A stretch of 64,000 nucleotides of DNA. It comes from an uncultured Psychrobacter sp. Lineage in GTDB: Bacteria > Pseudomonadota > Gammaproteobacteria > Pseudomonadales > Moraxellaceae. The stretch is from the NCBI GenBank assembly GCA_947501045.1, contig CANMUI010000001.1:186001-250000 (forward strand), read 5' to 3'. Each line of letters begins with the position of its first letter. Positions within the stretch are counted from its first letter, which is position 1. The notes under the pieces were generated by a model, which saw nothing but the letters and a program-made list of their open reading frames with translations, did not search any database and was not told the origin of the DNA. Shown here one piece after another: positions 1-9,289 of the stretch. The translations under genes were made by a program, and so were the position numbers.

Positions 1-1317
1 ATTTATACCGACAAAATCAAAATCGACTACTGGGGTTTCGTTTTGCATCATCAAACTAATGGCTTTAGCAGAGCCGCAAGCATACATCCAGCCTAATGTA
101 CCATGTCCAGTGTTGAGCCATAAATTATCAAAGGTAGCACTGCTATCTTGGCTACCGTGGTAATTTTGTCCGATATGAGCGCGCCCGATCAAAGGTACAC
201 TTGAGGGTGTCATAGGATGCAGACCTGCCCAGTACTGAGCAGAGTTAGCGATAACACCTTTAGGAAATAGCTGTCTTACGCGGCGCGTAATAGCCTCGCA
301 GCGAGCTTGGTTTAAATCCAAACTATAACCATTAAATTCGATAGCGCTTGCCACTCGCAGCTTGTCACCAAGACGTGATATTACCAATTTATATTCATCG
401 TCAATAAGGCTAATAAATGGCGCTAAATGCGGAGCACGCGGATTGACTTTATAGGTTGCAGAGTAGCTTTTGGCCGCAAAGATAGGCAATTGCACCTCCA
501 ACGGTTTTACTAGAGGCATACTATCGTGACCAAGTGCGAGAACATAACTATCTGCACTAAAGGTCTGAGCGTTTTCATCGATGGGACGGATAGTAATACT
601 GTGAATGTGCGGCGCACTGGAGTGTACATCACTATTAAGAGCTAAAACCTCAGTATCATACATAAATCGCACGCCTGCTTCAGCGCAGCGCTCAGCTAAG
701 TTCTGGGTAAATAAGTAGGCATTGCCTGATTCATCGAGACTGGTATAAGTGGCACCAATCAGTCTATGAGCAACCGGATATAGCGCTGGCTCCAAGCTTG
801 CCGCATTATTGATATCGATAAAGCGGCGGTTACAGCCCAGCTCTTGCAGACGTTCAGTAGGCGCACTAGCAGCATCAAAAGCGGCTTGATTGGTATAAAA
901 ATGCATCACTCCGCGAGTTTTATGCTCATATTTGATTTGGGTCTCGGCACGCAGTTTTTGCAGGGCTTCTTGTGAATATAATCCTAGACGTACCATTTGT
1001 ATAAGATTGGCATCTGAATGTTCAGCGCGGCACTCACGCAGAAACTGCATCGCCCACTGACGCTGTGACTTATCAACGCGCAGACGATAAAGCAGCGGTG
1101 CATCCTCGCTGAAAAAGCCTTTAAGCGCTTCAAAAGGGGTTTTGGGGTCGGCCCAAGGTTTAGCGTTAGCTACCGATAAGCTGCCGCTTGCAAATAAAGT
1201 TTGCATGCCAGCACCTGACTCTCGCTCAATGACGGTGACCTCAAAACCTGCTTGCCGTAAATACCAGGCAGTGGTCACGCCCACCACGCCTGCTCCAAGT
1301 ACTGCAATATGTGTCAT
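1..1317 (-). CDS. dadA: D-amino acid dehydrogenase (partial, runs off left edge)
   Basis: FAD-dependent enzyme that oxidatively deaminates D-amino acids (classically D-alanine to pyruvate) at the inner membrane and passes electrons to quinone. I translated it from the minus strand: it opens with MTHIAVLGAGVVGV, a Rossmann FAD-binding loop at about residues 8-14 with an acidic residue ending strand 2 near residue 30. It ends in a GHGTLGWMYACGSA segment, the C-terminal FAD signature of DadA. All 439 codons are open; the family is about 415-445 residues, so only the last few residues lie outside the window. The start is 69 nt downstream of the ygfZ stop on the same strand, so co-transcription is possible. 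Close relatives include other DAO-family oxidases, but the length and C-terminal signature favour DadA. Confidence 0.9.
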   Translation of the reverse strand, partial: MTHIAVLGAGVVGVTTAWYLRQAGFEVTVIERESGAGMQTLFASGSLSVANAKPWADPKTPFEALKGFFSEDAPLLYRLRVDKSQRQWAMQFLRECRAEHSDANLIQMVRLGLYSQEALQKLRAETQIKYEHKTRGVMHFYTNQAAFDAASAPTERLQELGCNRRFIDINNAASLEPALYPVAHRLIGATYTSLDESGNAYLFTQNLAERCAEAGVRFMYDTEVLALNSDVHSSAPHIHSITIRPIDENAQTFSADSYVLALGHDSMPLVKPLEVQLPIFAAKSYSATYKVNPRAPHLAPFISLIDDEYKLVISRLGDKLRVASAIEFNGYSLDLNQARCEAITRRVRQLFPKGVIANSAQYWAGLHPMTPSSVPLIGRAHIGQNYHGSQDSSATFDNLWLNTGHGTLGWMYACGSAKAISLMMQNETPVVDFDFVGIN

Positions 1318-1386
1318 AGTAGTCCTGATTAGTTATCCTAATTATAGGTGACGTTTTTGGCTCAAGACTTACTGGCCCCCTTTATT

Positions 1387-2139
1387 TTACTGAGGGCGAG
1401 CAACATCGACTTGCAAAGCAGATGGCAACTCAAGAATGTTTAAATCACTATCTGCTAGCTGCTCTGGACGCGCAACGACCAAAGCCTCAAAACCCTTGTC
1501 AGTGGCAATAGCGTTGACTATTTGAATCTTGTCTATTTTATCGCCTGCTGCTGGCACCTCGCCTGCACCTGCTACACGATGTAAAAACGCTTTTGGCGCA
1601 GCTTTAAAATAGATACGAGCGATGACTTCTTGACCTAAATAGCAACCTTTATCATAATCTATACCGCCGCGCTGATGCAGACGCAGCTCTTGCGGCTGAA
1701 ACTGACCTTGCGTTGCCGCCACTATCCAATAGTTACCTGTCGCAACACTACGCTGCATCCAGGCTCGAGTATCTTCTGCTGTATTATGGTCATCCTTATG
1801 ACTAAAGGTCGGTTCATCAGCGAGTACACAAGGGTAAATAGCTACAGGTGCACTGGTTTCAAACTTTGAAAAAGCGCCATACTTAGTTAGATGAGCTTGT
1901 AAAGACTGTGCACAATCGCTACTAACAACCACGTCGTAGTGTTTTTCGTCTTGTTTCTTTATCCAAAGACCAAAATCAATACGGCCCTTTAAATTACTAA
2001 GCGCCGTTGGCTGATAGCTAAGCCCAAGTTTGGTTAGATCAGATGTGATCTGATTTTGCAAAAATTTCTCAGCATCCTCGCCTTGAATAGTCAATTGTAC
2101 AAACTGCGGTAGCAGTGATGAATTCAGAGCATCATTCAT
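1387..2139 (-). CDS. ygfZ: YgfZ-type folate-binding / tRNA-modifying protein
   Basis: GcvT-like, tetrahydrofolate-binding protein that supports Fe-S enzymes such as the tRNA methylthiotransferase MiaB. The family signature KGCYLGQEV is plain in the C-terminal half. The rest is a weakly conserved aminomethyltransferase-like fold, and the length of 250 residues is normal. I place the start at 2139 because AGGA lies about 9 nt upstream; an in-frame ATG at 2157 adds six residues but has no ribosome binding site. It lies upstream of dadA on the same strand and diverges from the PhnA-like gene. Function is by family; no residue here proves the substrate. Confidence 0.9.
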   Translation of the reverse strand: MNDALNSSLLPQFVQLTIQGEDAEKFLQNQITSDLTKLGLSYQPTALSNLKGRIDFGLWIKKQDEKHYDVVVSSDCAQSLQAHLTKYGAFSKFETSAPVAIYPCVLADEPTFSHKDDHNTAEDTRAWMQRSVATGNYWIVAATQGQFQPQELRLHQRGGIDYDKGCYLGQEVIARIYFKAAPKAFLHRVAGAGEVPAAGDKIDKIQIVNAIATDKGFEALVVARPEQLADSDLNILELPSALQVDVARPQ

Positions 2140-2292
2140 TGTTATTATTCCTGTCATTTAAAACACATGGATTAGGTTATAGATTGGGTGCTATGACTGA
2201 TTTTCAACCAAGCGGATTGGTTAAAATTAGCCACTTGAGCTACAATGCTAGGATTAGCATAACCCTAATTTATAGAGTCTAAAGAGAAAATT

Positions 2293-2658
2293 ATGTTACC
2301 TAATTGTCCAAAATGTGATGCTGATTATACTTATGAAGATGGCGCGTTGTTGGTTTGTCCCATGTGTGCTCATGAGTGGACAGCTGCTGAAACCGATGCT
2401 GCAGAGGCTGACGCGGCACAAGCCAATATCGAAGATAACGTCATTCGCGATGCCGTCGGTAATGAGCTGCAAGATGGTGATGCCGTAACGGTGATCAAGG
2501 ATCTAAAGGTGAAAGGCGCATCGACATCCATAAAAGTCGGTACGAAAGTAAAAAGCATCCGTTTGCTTGACGATCCCGTAGACGGACACGACATCGACTG
2601 TAAAGTAGACGGCTTTGGGCAGATGAAACTTAAGTCTTCGGTAGTCAAAAAGGCTTAA
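2293..2658 (+). CDS. yjdM: PhnA/YjdM-family zinc-ribbon protein
   Basis: Small cytosolic protein of the PhnA (YjdM) family. Two CPxC-type knuckles (CPKC at about residues 5-8 and CPMC at about 22-25) form an N-terminal zinc ribbon. The C-terminal half carries the family's characteristic beta domain, including the stretch DGDAVTVIKDLKVKGAS. The length of 121 residues fits the family. The old name 'alkylphosphonate utilisation protein' comes from gene position in E. coli and no phosphonate genes are present here, so I do not infer that role. It is a single gene with its own divergent promoter region next to ygfZ. Confidence 0.85.
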   Translation: MLPNCPKCDADYTYEDGALLVCPMCAHEWTAAETDAAEADAAQANIEDNVIRDAVGNELQDGDAVTVIKDLKVKGASTSIKVGTKVKSIRLLDDPVDGHDIDCKVDGFGQMKLKSSVVKKA

Positions 2659-2701
2659 TAAGCTCTTGCACGTATAGACAAATGCAGAAGAGCTAAAAGT
2701 A

Positions 2702-3088
2702 TTAGCCGTCTATTTTGTTAAACTTTAGTAGGCGTGAGGTGATTGAGCCTTTAGTGCGCTCATGCTGCCCAGCGAGCATAGCAATAGAGTGGCCATTATC
2801 AAAAGCAGCTATGAGTTTTTGATCTTCTTCTTTATTCCAAGGCTTACCGGCGTTGATTGGCAAATTAGCTCTACGAATATCAGCTTTGATTTTGCTTTCA
2901 AGTGCAGGAATCGCGGTTTGCAGCGCCCTTTGAATGTCACTATGTAAACATAAACTATTAGCGGATAAAGGTTCATCAGATAAAGGATTAATACCATTAA
3001 TCAGGGTTTGAATAATAGTGATGGCTTCTTGGTTGTTCATAGGGATTGCAGCCGCTGTCTTGATGGATTCATGTACTAAAGTGGTCAT
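2702..3088 (-). CDS. Hypothetical protein with C-terminal SANT/HTH-like segment
   Basis: Protein of 128 residues with no function I recognise. The last 45 residues (PWNKEEDQKLIAAFDNGHSI followed by a KGSITSRL motif) resemble the short helical module found at the ends of some DNA-associated bacterial proteins, where an arginine/threonine-rich turn precedes an 'AI/SI-xxRL' helix. DNA binding is therefore an inference. The start at 3088 is chosen because GGAG lies 10 nt upstream. The frame is open for 30 more codons, but that part reads as aromatic/basic leader sequence without a ribosome binding site. It is convergent with the PhnA-like gene. Confidence 0.6.
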   Translation of the reverse strand: MTTLVHESIKTAAAIPMNNQEAITIIQTLINGINPLSDEPLSANSLCLHSDIQRALQTAIPALESKIKADIRRANLPINAGKPWNKEEDQKLIAAFDNGHSIAMLAGQHERTKGSITSRLLKFNKIDG

Positions 3089-3202
3089 TATATGGTAGCT
3101 CCGTTTATATAAAAAGTTAGACAAAAGTTTATCAGGTCTTTTTACTATATTACAGAAATAAAAGTTTAGCAAATTCAAATGTCAGCAAATACAGTTTTTA
3201 AG

Positions 3203-3230
3203 ACTGGGACTGTTTTACTGGGACTGTTTT
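3203..3230 (+). repeat. 14-bp perfect tandem duplication upstream of hemL
   Basis: The 14-mer ACTGGGACTGTTTT occurs twice head to tail (3203-3216 and 3217-3230). The flanking TGTCAGCAAA also occurs on both sides (about 3179 and 3234). It lies in the hemL upstream region, about 90 bp before the start codon, and may simply be a replication-slippage scar. Confidence 0.7.
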
Positions 3231-3315
3231 TTATTGTCAGCAAAATTTAAAACCTACTGAATAATCGCTACAATGGACTATTCGTCCAAAATTCTAATAA
3301 ATAAAGGTCATCATT

Positions 3316-4617
3316 ATGAGTACTAAAAACGAACAACTTTTCGCGCAAGCCCGCAAACATATTCCGGGCGGCGTTAATTCACCTGTACGTGCTTTTGCTG
3401 GTGTCGGCGGTACGCCTGTTTTTATGCACCGTGCTGAAGGGAGTAAAATTTACGATACCGAAGATAACGCCTATATCGATTATATTGGCTCTTGGGGTCC
3501 CATGATTTTGGGACACGCGCATCCAAAAGTCATCGAGGCGGTAAAAAAAGCGGCTGATGATGGCTTAAGCTTTGGTACGCCAACGCCGTTTGAGACGACG
3601 GTTGCAGATAAGATTTGCGATATCGTGCCTAGCGTTGAGATGGTGCGGATGACCAGCTCCGGTACTGAGGCGACAATGAGTGCTATTCGTTTGGCGCGTG
3701 GATTTACAGAACGCGACAATATCGTCAAATTTGAAGGCTGCTATCATGGCCATTCCGACAGCTTATTAGTAAAAGCTGGGTCGGGTATGCTTGATATTGG
3801 TGAGCCGACTTCAAAAGGGGTACCGGCGGACTTTGCTAAGCACACCATTACTATCCCTTATAATGATCCACAAGCGATAAAAGACTGTTTTGAGAAGTGG
3901 GGCGAGACCATTGCTTGTGTTATTGTTGAGCCTATCGCTGGCAATATGAACATGGTGATCCCCGAGCAAACCTTTCATGATACTTTACGTGATCAGTGTA
4001 CTAAGCACGGTGCAGTGCTGATCTTTGATGAGGTTATGACGGGTTTTCGCGTAGGACTTGGCGGCGCGCAAGGGCACTTCAATATTAAGCCTGATCTGAC
4101 CTGCTTTGGTAAAATCATTGGGGCAGGTTTACCAGTAGGTGCTTTTGGCGGTAAGCAAGAGATTATGGAGCATATCGCGCCAATGGGCGGCGTTTATCAA
4201 GCCGGTACGCTATCGGGTAATCCGCTGGCGATGCGTGCGGGTATTGCGATGTTTGAGGACTTAACCGTCGATGGTTTTTATGAGGATTTATCAGCCAAGG
4301 TTGATCACTTAGTTGATGGCATTCAAACGGCGGCTGATAAACATGGTATCCATTTGCGTACCAATAAATTGGGCGGTATGTTTGGCATATTTTTTGTCAA
4401 AGATAGCGCTACTAAAACTCCACTTGATTTCGATGACGTGACTGCTTGTGATATGGACGCCTTTAATACCTTCTTTCACGGTATGTTAGATCGCGGAATT
4501 TATCTGGCGCCCTCTGCTTATGAAGCCGGTTTTATGTCTATCAAACATAGTGATGAAGACTTAGAGGCATCAATCAAGGCTGCTGATGAAATCTTTGCTC
4601 AGATGGCAGCAGCATAG
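3316..4617 (+). CDS. hemL: Glutamate-1-semialdehyde 2,1-aminomutase
   Basis: PLP enzyme that converts glutamate-1-semialdehyde to 5-aminolevulinate, the second step of the C5 tetrapyrrole route; hemA, the first step, is at 25.0 kb. The 433 residues match the family. Visible marks are NSPVRAF near the N-terminus, SSGTEATM (about 114-121), the FDEVMTGFR PLP-binding segment (about 237-245), and FGKIIGAGLPVGA with the Schiff-base lysine near K266. An AAGG ribosome binding site precedes the ATG. It is a monocistronic unit ending in a strong terminator. Confidence 0.97.
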   Translation: MSTKNEQLFAQARKHIPGGVNSPVRAFAGVGGTPVFMHRAEGSKIYDTEDNAYIDYIGSWGPMILGHAHPKVIEAVKKAADDGLSFGTPTPFETTVADKICDIVPSVEMVRMTSSGTEATMSAIRLARGFTERDNIVKFEGCYHGHSDSLLVKAGSGMLDIGEPTSKGVPADFAKHTITIPYNDPQAIKDCFEKWGETIACVIVEPIAGNMNMVIPEQTFHDTLRDQCTKHGAVLIFDEVMTGFRVGLGGAQGHFNIKPDLTCFGKIIGAGLPVGAFGGKQEIMEHIAPMGGVYQAGTLSGNPLAMRAGIAMFEDLTVDGFYEDLSAKVDHLVDGIQTAADKHGIHLRTNKLGGMFGIFFVKDSATKTPLDFDDVTACDMDAFNTFFHGMLDRGIYLAPSAYEAGFMSIKHSDEDLEASIKAADEIFAQMAAA

Positions 4618-4663
4618 CTTAATGGTTTAAAAAGCTCAACAGTTTTAAGAAAACTATAACTAA

Positions 4664-4702
4664 GCCAGCATGACCAATATAGAAGGTCATGCTGGCTTTT
4701 TT
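4664..4702 (+). terminator. Rho-independent terminator after hemL
   Basis: A perfect 12-bp stem, GCCAGCATGACC (4664-4675) with GGTCATGCTGGC (4685-4696), has a 9-nt loop and is followed by a T6 run. It lies 47 nt after the hemL stop. Confidence 0.93.
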
Positions 4703-4852
4703 ATAAAACTAAAATCTTGGTCTGATTAGTATAAATAATGGTCTAGCAGTATATAAAATAAATAATAAATCATGCTATGCTAATATTAATACCTATAGGC
4801 TTAAAACCTTTAACTTTTTTGAAACTAACTATCTTAGCAAGGACGCTGACCT

Positions 4853-6565
4853 ATGAATGCTACTGCTGACAATAGCTCGCCTAGCAAATCTGTGCCACCA
4901 TTATGGCAGGTGAGCTATGAGCAATATGGACTTAGAAATAATTTAGAAGTACTAGAAGGCAAACAAAACCTGCTCGACCTACTACAGCCAAAAATCAATC
5001 AGTATGGTGAGTCCACAGCTTTTAGTATGGGAGCTGCAAAACTAAGCTTTGTGCAGTTAGATATTGCCAGTCGCCGCTTTGCTGCCTTTTTACAAGCTCA
5101 GGGCATAAAAAAGGGCGAGCGTATCGCCGTCCAGTTGCCCAATATATTACAGTACGCTGTCGTGATGCTCGGTTGTTTGCGGGCAGGAATAGTACTGGTC
5201 AACGTCAACCCTCTGTATACTCACTATGAGCTTGCGCATCAATTAAGCGATGCGCAAGCTTGTGGGCTTATTATTCTTGATGGCATGTCATCTGCTTATG
5301 ATCAGCTTGAGGACGATGTCAAAGCGCAGTTGTCGGTCGTGGTGCACTGCTGCATTGATCCCAATGTCACCGATGCAGACAATGATATTTTCTTGTTGCA
5401 ACAAATCAATAAATCATCGACTAGTACACCCATCAATAAAGACTTGAAACGTCAGGTAAACTTCGCCCACATTATGAGCGAATACCATGCTGACCAATGT
5501 CAGCCGGTGTCTATTGAGCGTGAAGATTTGGCATTGCTGCAATACACTGGCGGCACCACAGGCAAGCCTAAAGGCGCGATGCTTACTCACTACAACGTCA
5601 TGGCTAATGTCTGTCAGTGTTATGCCATGTTTGGCAAGGCTATTGAAGCGGGCCGTAGTGAACAAATCAAAATCCTAAATCCTTTGCCGCTTTATCATAT
5701 TTTCTCCTTTACCGTTTGCGGTTTGCTTGGAATCTACGGCGGCTGGGAAGATGTTTTAGTCACTAATCCACGTGATATCGATGGACTAGTCAATACTATT
5801 GAGCAGCATCGTCCACACGTTATTCCTTCGGTTAATACCTTATTTAATGCCATGCTCAACCATCCTAAGTTTGCCAGCCTAGATTTTAGCCGTTTAGCGT
5901 TATCGATTGGTGGCGGTACAGCAATCATTAAAGCTATATCCGATCAGTGGCAACAAGTGACTGGAATGATTATTAATGAAGGTTATGGTATGTCAGAGAC
6001 CGCGCCGGTGATCTCTTTTAACCCGCCAGGTATTACCAAGTTCAATGGTAGCGTCGGTCTTCCATTAGCGATGATGGCGATCAAAATCATCGATGATAAA
6101 GGTGGGTCGTGCGCTGTTGGAGAGCCTGGGGAGGTTGGTATTAAGGGGCCGCAGGTAATGCGTGGCTATTGGCGACAAGATAATACCTTAACCTTTACAG
6201 AAGATGGTTACTTCAAATCAGGCGATATTGGCGTACTTGACGCAGCGGGTTTTTTAACCTTGGTTGATCGCAAAAAAGATATGATTCTGGTCTCAGGGTT
6301 TAATGTTTACCCCAATGAGGTAGAAGCGGCGCTTACTGAACACCCCAAAGTGTTAGAAGTAGCTGTTATTGGTATTGAAGACGACCATAGCGGTGAGGTG
6401 CCCAAAGCTTTTGTGGTCAAAAAAGATCCAAGTCTGACCTCGGAGGAATTAACCGCTTTTGCCAAGGATCGCTTAACCGCTTACAAGCGTCCACAGTCTT
6501 ACGCCTTTATTGACGAGCTACCAAAGACGGCGGTTGGCAAAATACTGCGTAAGTCGCTGCGCTGA
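4853..6565 (+). CDS. fadD: Long-chain fatty acid-CoA ligase
   Basis: Activates long-chain fatty acids to acyl-CoA through an acyl-AMP intermediate at the inner face of the membrane. The 570 residues match FadD. The ATP-binding P-loop YTGGTTGKPKGAMLTH falls near residues 229-244, GYGMSETAP near 379-387, the hinge region DRKKDMILVSGFNVYPNEVE near 475-494, and the C-terminal catalytic lysine in KTAVGKILRK. It stands alone between two terminators. fadH and fadB elsewhere in the window complete much of a beta-oxidation set. A second, different acyl-CoA synthetase is at 29.1 kb. Confidence 0.93.
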   Translation: MNATADNSSPSKSVPPLWQVSYEQYGLRNNLEVLEGKQNLLDLLQPKINQYGESTAFSMGAAKLSFVQLDIASRRFAAFLQAQGIKKGERIAVQLPNILQYAVVMLGCLRAGIVLVNVNPLYTHYELAHQLSDAQACGLIILDGMSSAYDQLEDDVKAQLSVVVHCCIDPNVTDADNDIFLLQQINKSSTSTPINKDLKRQVNFAHIMSEYHADQCQPVSIEREDLALLQYTGGTTGKPKGAMLTHYNVMANVCQCYAMFGKAIEAGRSEQIKILNPLPLYHIFSFTVCGLLGIYGGWEDVLVTNPRDIDGLVNTIEQHRPHVIPSVNTLFNAMLNHPKFASLDFSRLALSIGGGTAIIKAISDQWQQVTGMIINEGYGMSETAPVISFNPPGITKFNGSVGLPLAMMAIKIIDDKGGSCAVGEPGEVGIKGPQVMRGYWRQDNTLTFTEDGYFKSGDIGVLDAAGFLTLVDRKKDMILVSGFNVYPNEVEAALTEHPKVLEVAVIGIEDDHSGEVPKAFVVKKDPSLTSEELTAFAKDRLTAYKRPQSYAFIDELPKTAVGKILRKSLR

Positions 6566-6600
6566 TTACTAAAGCTAAATATTAGATAACCAAACAATAA

Positions 6601-6645
6601 AAGCCGTTAAGCTGTCTTTAGAAGAGCTTAATGGCTTTTATTTTA
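6601..6645 (+). terminator. Terminator after fadD
   Basis: A 13-bp stem, AAGCCGTTAAGCT (6601-6613) with AGCTTAATGGCTT (6625-6637), contains one G-U pair and is followed by TTATTTTAT. It sits between the convergent fadD and DUF962 genes and could serve both strands. Confidence 0.8.
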
Positions 6646-6670
6646 TAATTGAAATACTTAGTCTTAAGAA

Positions 6671-7102
6671 CTAGCTGGCTCGTTTGGCTACATTAGATCT
6701 TGGTTTATCAAATTTGCGATCCACCAAGCTTAGATTACCGCGTAGCACGTCGGTATACATGCGAAAATCACTGACAAAGCTTTGTAGAGGAAACTTAAAA
6801 GAGGCCGGTTTGTTTTTCTCGAAGAAAAAATGTCCAACCCAAGCACAAGCGTAGCCTGCAGCGATACCTTTGAGAACGGGTTTAGGTGAACGAATTTTGA
6901 CAGACTTTGCCAATCCTAACAAACCAAAGCTACTACCAGCAAAGTGCAAACGGCGACAAGCCATGTTTTGATGCTCATCTAAATAAAAATCGTAAAAATT
7001 ATACTTTGCAAGCTCACTCGTATTTGTGACATCATTGCTCATATTCGTACTTTTGAGCGTATTGGTAGTCGGTTGTACTTGGGTGTGGTCAATTGTATTC
7101 AT
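6671..7102 (-). CDS. DUF962 / Mpo1-like protein
   Basis: About 143 residues. The core YNFYDFYLDEHQNM...RRLHFAG, followed by a hydrophobic segment and WVGHFFFEKNKPASFKFP, is the DUF962 layout: a histidine in the first helix, a CRxLHF motif, then a GHxxFExNxPA motif. Yeast Mpo1 of this family is an iron-dependent dioxygenase of 2-hydroxy fatty acids in the membrane; whether the bacterial protein does this is inference. I use the ATG at 7102, with AAGGGA about 12 nt upstream. Another ATG lies nine codons further upstream and one 20 codons downstream. Confidence 0.75.
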   Translation of the reverse strand: MNTIDHTQVQPTTNTLKSTNMSNDVTNTSELAKYNFYDFYLDEHQNMACRRLHFAGSSFGLLGLAKSVKIRSPKPVLKGIAAGYACAWVGHFFFEKNKPASFKFPLQSFVSDFRMYTDVLRGNLSLVDRKFDKPRSNVAKRAS

Positions 7103-7554
7103 GGTCGTAGCTTCCCTTGCTAATTGCATATGTTAACTGATCAGACTTGCTAGCGCTAAATTGATAATAATACTAGAGTAGCAGTATTCTTGAAACGAAA
7201 TAAAAAGAATTACATAGTCATAAATAGGGTATAAATGATAATCATCTAGTAGTTATTAATAGTTCTAGTAGTTACTAACAGTTGTGTTTTTAACTCAGAA
7301 TGTAGCAAACCGTCATAACGAGCATAAGTTATTCTACATGTTACCCTGTTCCTTCCCTTATTTAAGTTTAGCTTAAAAGTGTTACCGTTAGCTTGCCAGT
7401 TTTTAGCAAAAGTGCTTTAATAACAAAATTTACCGATAGTATATAGGTTTATGCTTTTAGCCACTATAACTGTTGCAGTATCCTTTGTCAGTTGACATCA
7501 TGAGTCATTTGTTATCATTTATCCAACCCATCCAATTTGGTAATCGTCTGCCCT
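7103..7554. other. Divergent intergenic region, DUF962 gene / ppx
   Basis: About 450 bp without a gene I can support. It should hold promoters for both flanking genes. TTGACA at 7492-7497 with TATCAT at 7513-7518 is a poor promoter candidate for ppx because its spacer is only 15 bp. A Fur-box-like core is listed separately at 7235. Confidence 0.5.
7235..7245. promoter_or_regulatory. Possible Fur-box core
   Basis: ATGATAATCAT is a perfect 11-bp match to the centre of the classical Fur consensus GATAATGATAATCATTATC; the outer positions match poorly (about 12 of 19 overall). It is about 130 bp upstream of the DUF962 start. DUF962/Mpo1 enzymes are iron-dependent, which would make iron control plausible. 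This is weak evidence. Confidence 0.25.
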
Positions 7555-9093
7555 ATGCTTAATAAATATCTAGCAAACCCGCCACTCGCTGATGATGAGC
7601 TAATGGCGGCCATTGATATTGGCTCCAATAGCTTTCACTTAGCTATCGCGCGCCTTGATCATGGCGAAGTACGAAAAGTAGTTTCTATGTCTGAAAAGGT
7701 ACAACTAGCTGCAGGCTTAGATGAGCATAATATTTTAGGCGTAGCGGCCATACGCCGCGGACTTGAATGCCTAAGTCGTTTTGTCGCGCGCCTTGATTCG
7801 GTATCGCCAAAGCGCATCCGTATCGTTGCCACCAATGCTTTGCGTCAAGCCAAAAACGCTGATGACTTTATTAAACGTGCTAATGAGATATTACCGAAAC
7901 CTATTGAGATCATTGCTGGTCGTGAAGAGGCGCGCTTGATTCATTTGGGCGTCTCGCATACCAATGCTAGTAGTGACAAGCGTTTGGTCATCGATATCGG
8001 CGGCGGATCTACAGAGTTTATTATCGGTAAAGGGTTTGAGCCGCTATTGACTGAAAGCTTACAAATGGGCTGCGTGGCTTTTACCAAAAAATTCTTCGCT
8101 GATGGCCTGATTACCAAAGACGCTTTTAACAACGCAACTACTGCCGCACGCAAGGAGATATTGGCCATCAATGGTCAGTACCAAAAGACAGGTTGGAGTA
8201 GTGTGATCGGCTCCAGTGGTACCATCAAAGCGGTCAGAAACGTGTTGGTATCTAAGGGCTGGGCTGATGATCAAGAGCGTATTACTTATCAAGGGGTCAA
8301 AAAGTTAGAAAAACTATTGATTAATATTGGGGATGTGAGTGCTATTGAGCTAGAAGGCGTCAAAGAGCATCGTAACGCTGTGTTTCCAGCAGGGGTTGCG
8401 GTACTGCGCGCAGCAATGAAGGTGCTAGGTATCGATACCATTACCTATTCTGATGGGGCGCTGCGCGAGGGCGTTATGTACGATATGTTAGGTCGCTTTG
8501 CCAGCGAAGATGTGCGAGATCGAAGTGTGCTGGCCTTGATTAAGCGCTATTCTGTAGATAAAAAGCAGGCCAAGCAAGTGGTTAAGACCTGCCAGCATTT
8601 GCTTGAGCAAGTGCAAGATGAGCTGGGTTTAAATAGCGATGACGCTGATTTATTAAGGCGCGCCGCGTTTTTACATGAGATCGGTTTAGCCATTAGTCAT
8701 AGTAGTTACCATCGGCACAGCAGCTATTTGCTTGAGCACTCAGATATTCCAGGATTTTCACAGGTAGATCAAAAACGTATGGCGCAGCTGGTGCTCAGTC
8801 ATCGGCGCAAGCTTAAGACCGATATGCTTGAGCAAACTTGTACAATTGGCGGTGACCAATTGGTTTATTTATGCTTGCTATTGAGACTGGCAGTGCTAGC
8901 GCATCATAGTCGTAGCGAATATAGCCCACCTGACATGCAGCTGAACATTATAGATACCAATCACTGGCAAATGATGGTCGCTACTGATAAAAAACACTAT
9001 GCTTTTTTATTGTCAGACTTGAGCGCAGAGATTGAACAATTTGCCAAATGGGGTGTTAGGTTAGAGGTAATTAAAGCACCGCTACCTGCCTAA
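7555..9093 (+). CDS. ppx: Exopolyphosphatase (Ppx/GppA family)
   Basis: Hydrolyses terminal phosphates from inorganic polyphosphate and possibly pppGpp. N-terminal ASKHA fold: phosphate-1 loop AIDIGSNSFHLAIARL near residues 19-34 and phosphate-2 loop VIDIGGGSTEFIIG near 143-156. The C-terminal half is the HD-like helical domain seen in long Ppx proteins (HEIGLAISHSSYHRHSSYL). The length of 512 residues fits Ppx rather than short GppA. The start is set at ATG 7555; a TTG six codons upstream is the only alternative and has no better ribosome binding site. No ppk is in the window. Confidence 0.92.
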   Translation: MLNKYLANPPLADDELMAAIDIGSNSFHLAIARLDHGEVRKVVSMSEKVQLAAGLDEHNILGVAAIRRGLECLSRFVARLDSVSPKRIRIVATNALRQAKNADDFIKRANEILPKPIEIIAGREEARLIHLGVSHTNASSDKRLVIDIGGGSTEFIIGKGFEPLLTESLQMGCVAFTKKFFADGLITKDAFNNATTAARKEILAINGQYQKTGWSSVIGSSGTIKAVRNVLVSKGWADDQERITYQGVKKLEKLLINIGDVSAIELEGVKEHRNAVFPAGVAVLRAAMKVLGIDTITYSDGALREGVMYDMLGRFASEDVRDRSVLALIKRYSVDKKQAKQVVKTCQHLLEQVQDELGLNSDDADLLRRAAFLHEIGLAISHSSYHRHSSYLLEHSDIPGFSQVDQKRMAQLVLSHRRKLKTDMLEQTCTIGGDQLVYLCLLLRLAVLAHHSRSEYSPPDMQLNIIDTNHWQMMVATDKKHYAFLLSDLSAEIEQFAKWGVRLEVIKAPLPA

Positions 9094-9289
9094 GCGGTTA
9101 TCTTATTTCTATGAGTCACTACACTGTTGAATACATCAAAAAACACAGGCCTTGATAATACACTAAGGTCTATAAACTGTGCTACTATAAGTTTTATTGA
9201 GTTTACAACTGTACCTGTTTATTTAGAGTTTATGCTCAAACCAGTTATTATTGATATGAATGATATGAAACTAACGAAGGAATACGCTT

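Noticed and set aside
7537..7554. Upstream TTG start for ppx
   Set aside because: Adds six residues without homology support or a ribosome binding site; ATG 7555 is simpler.
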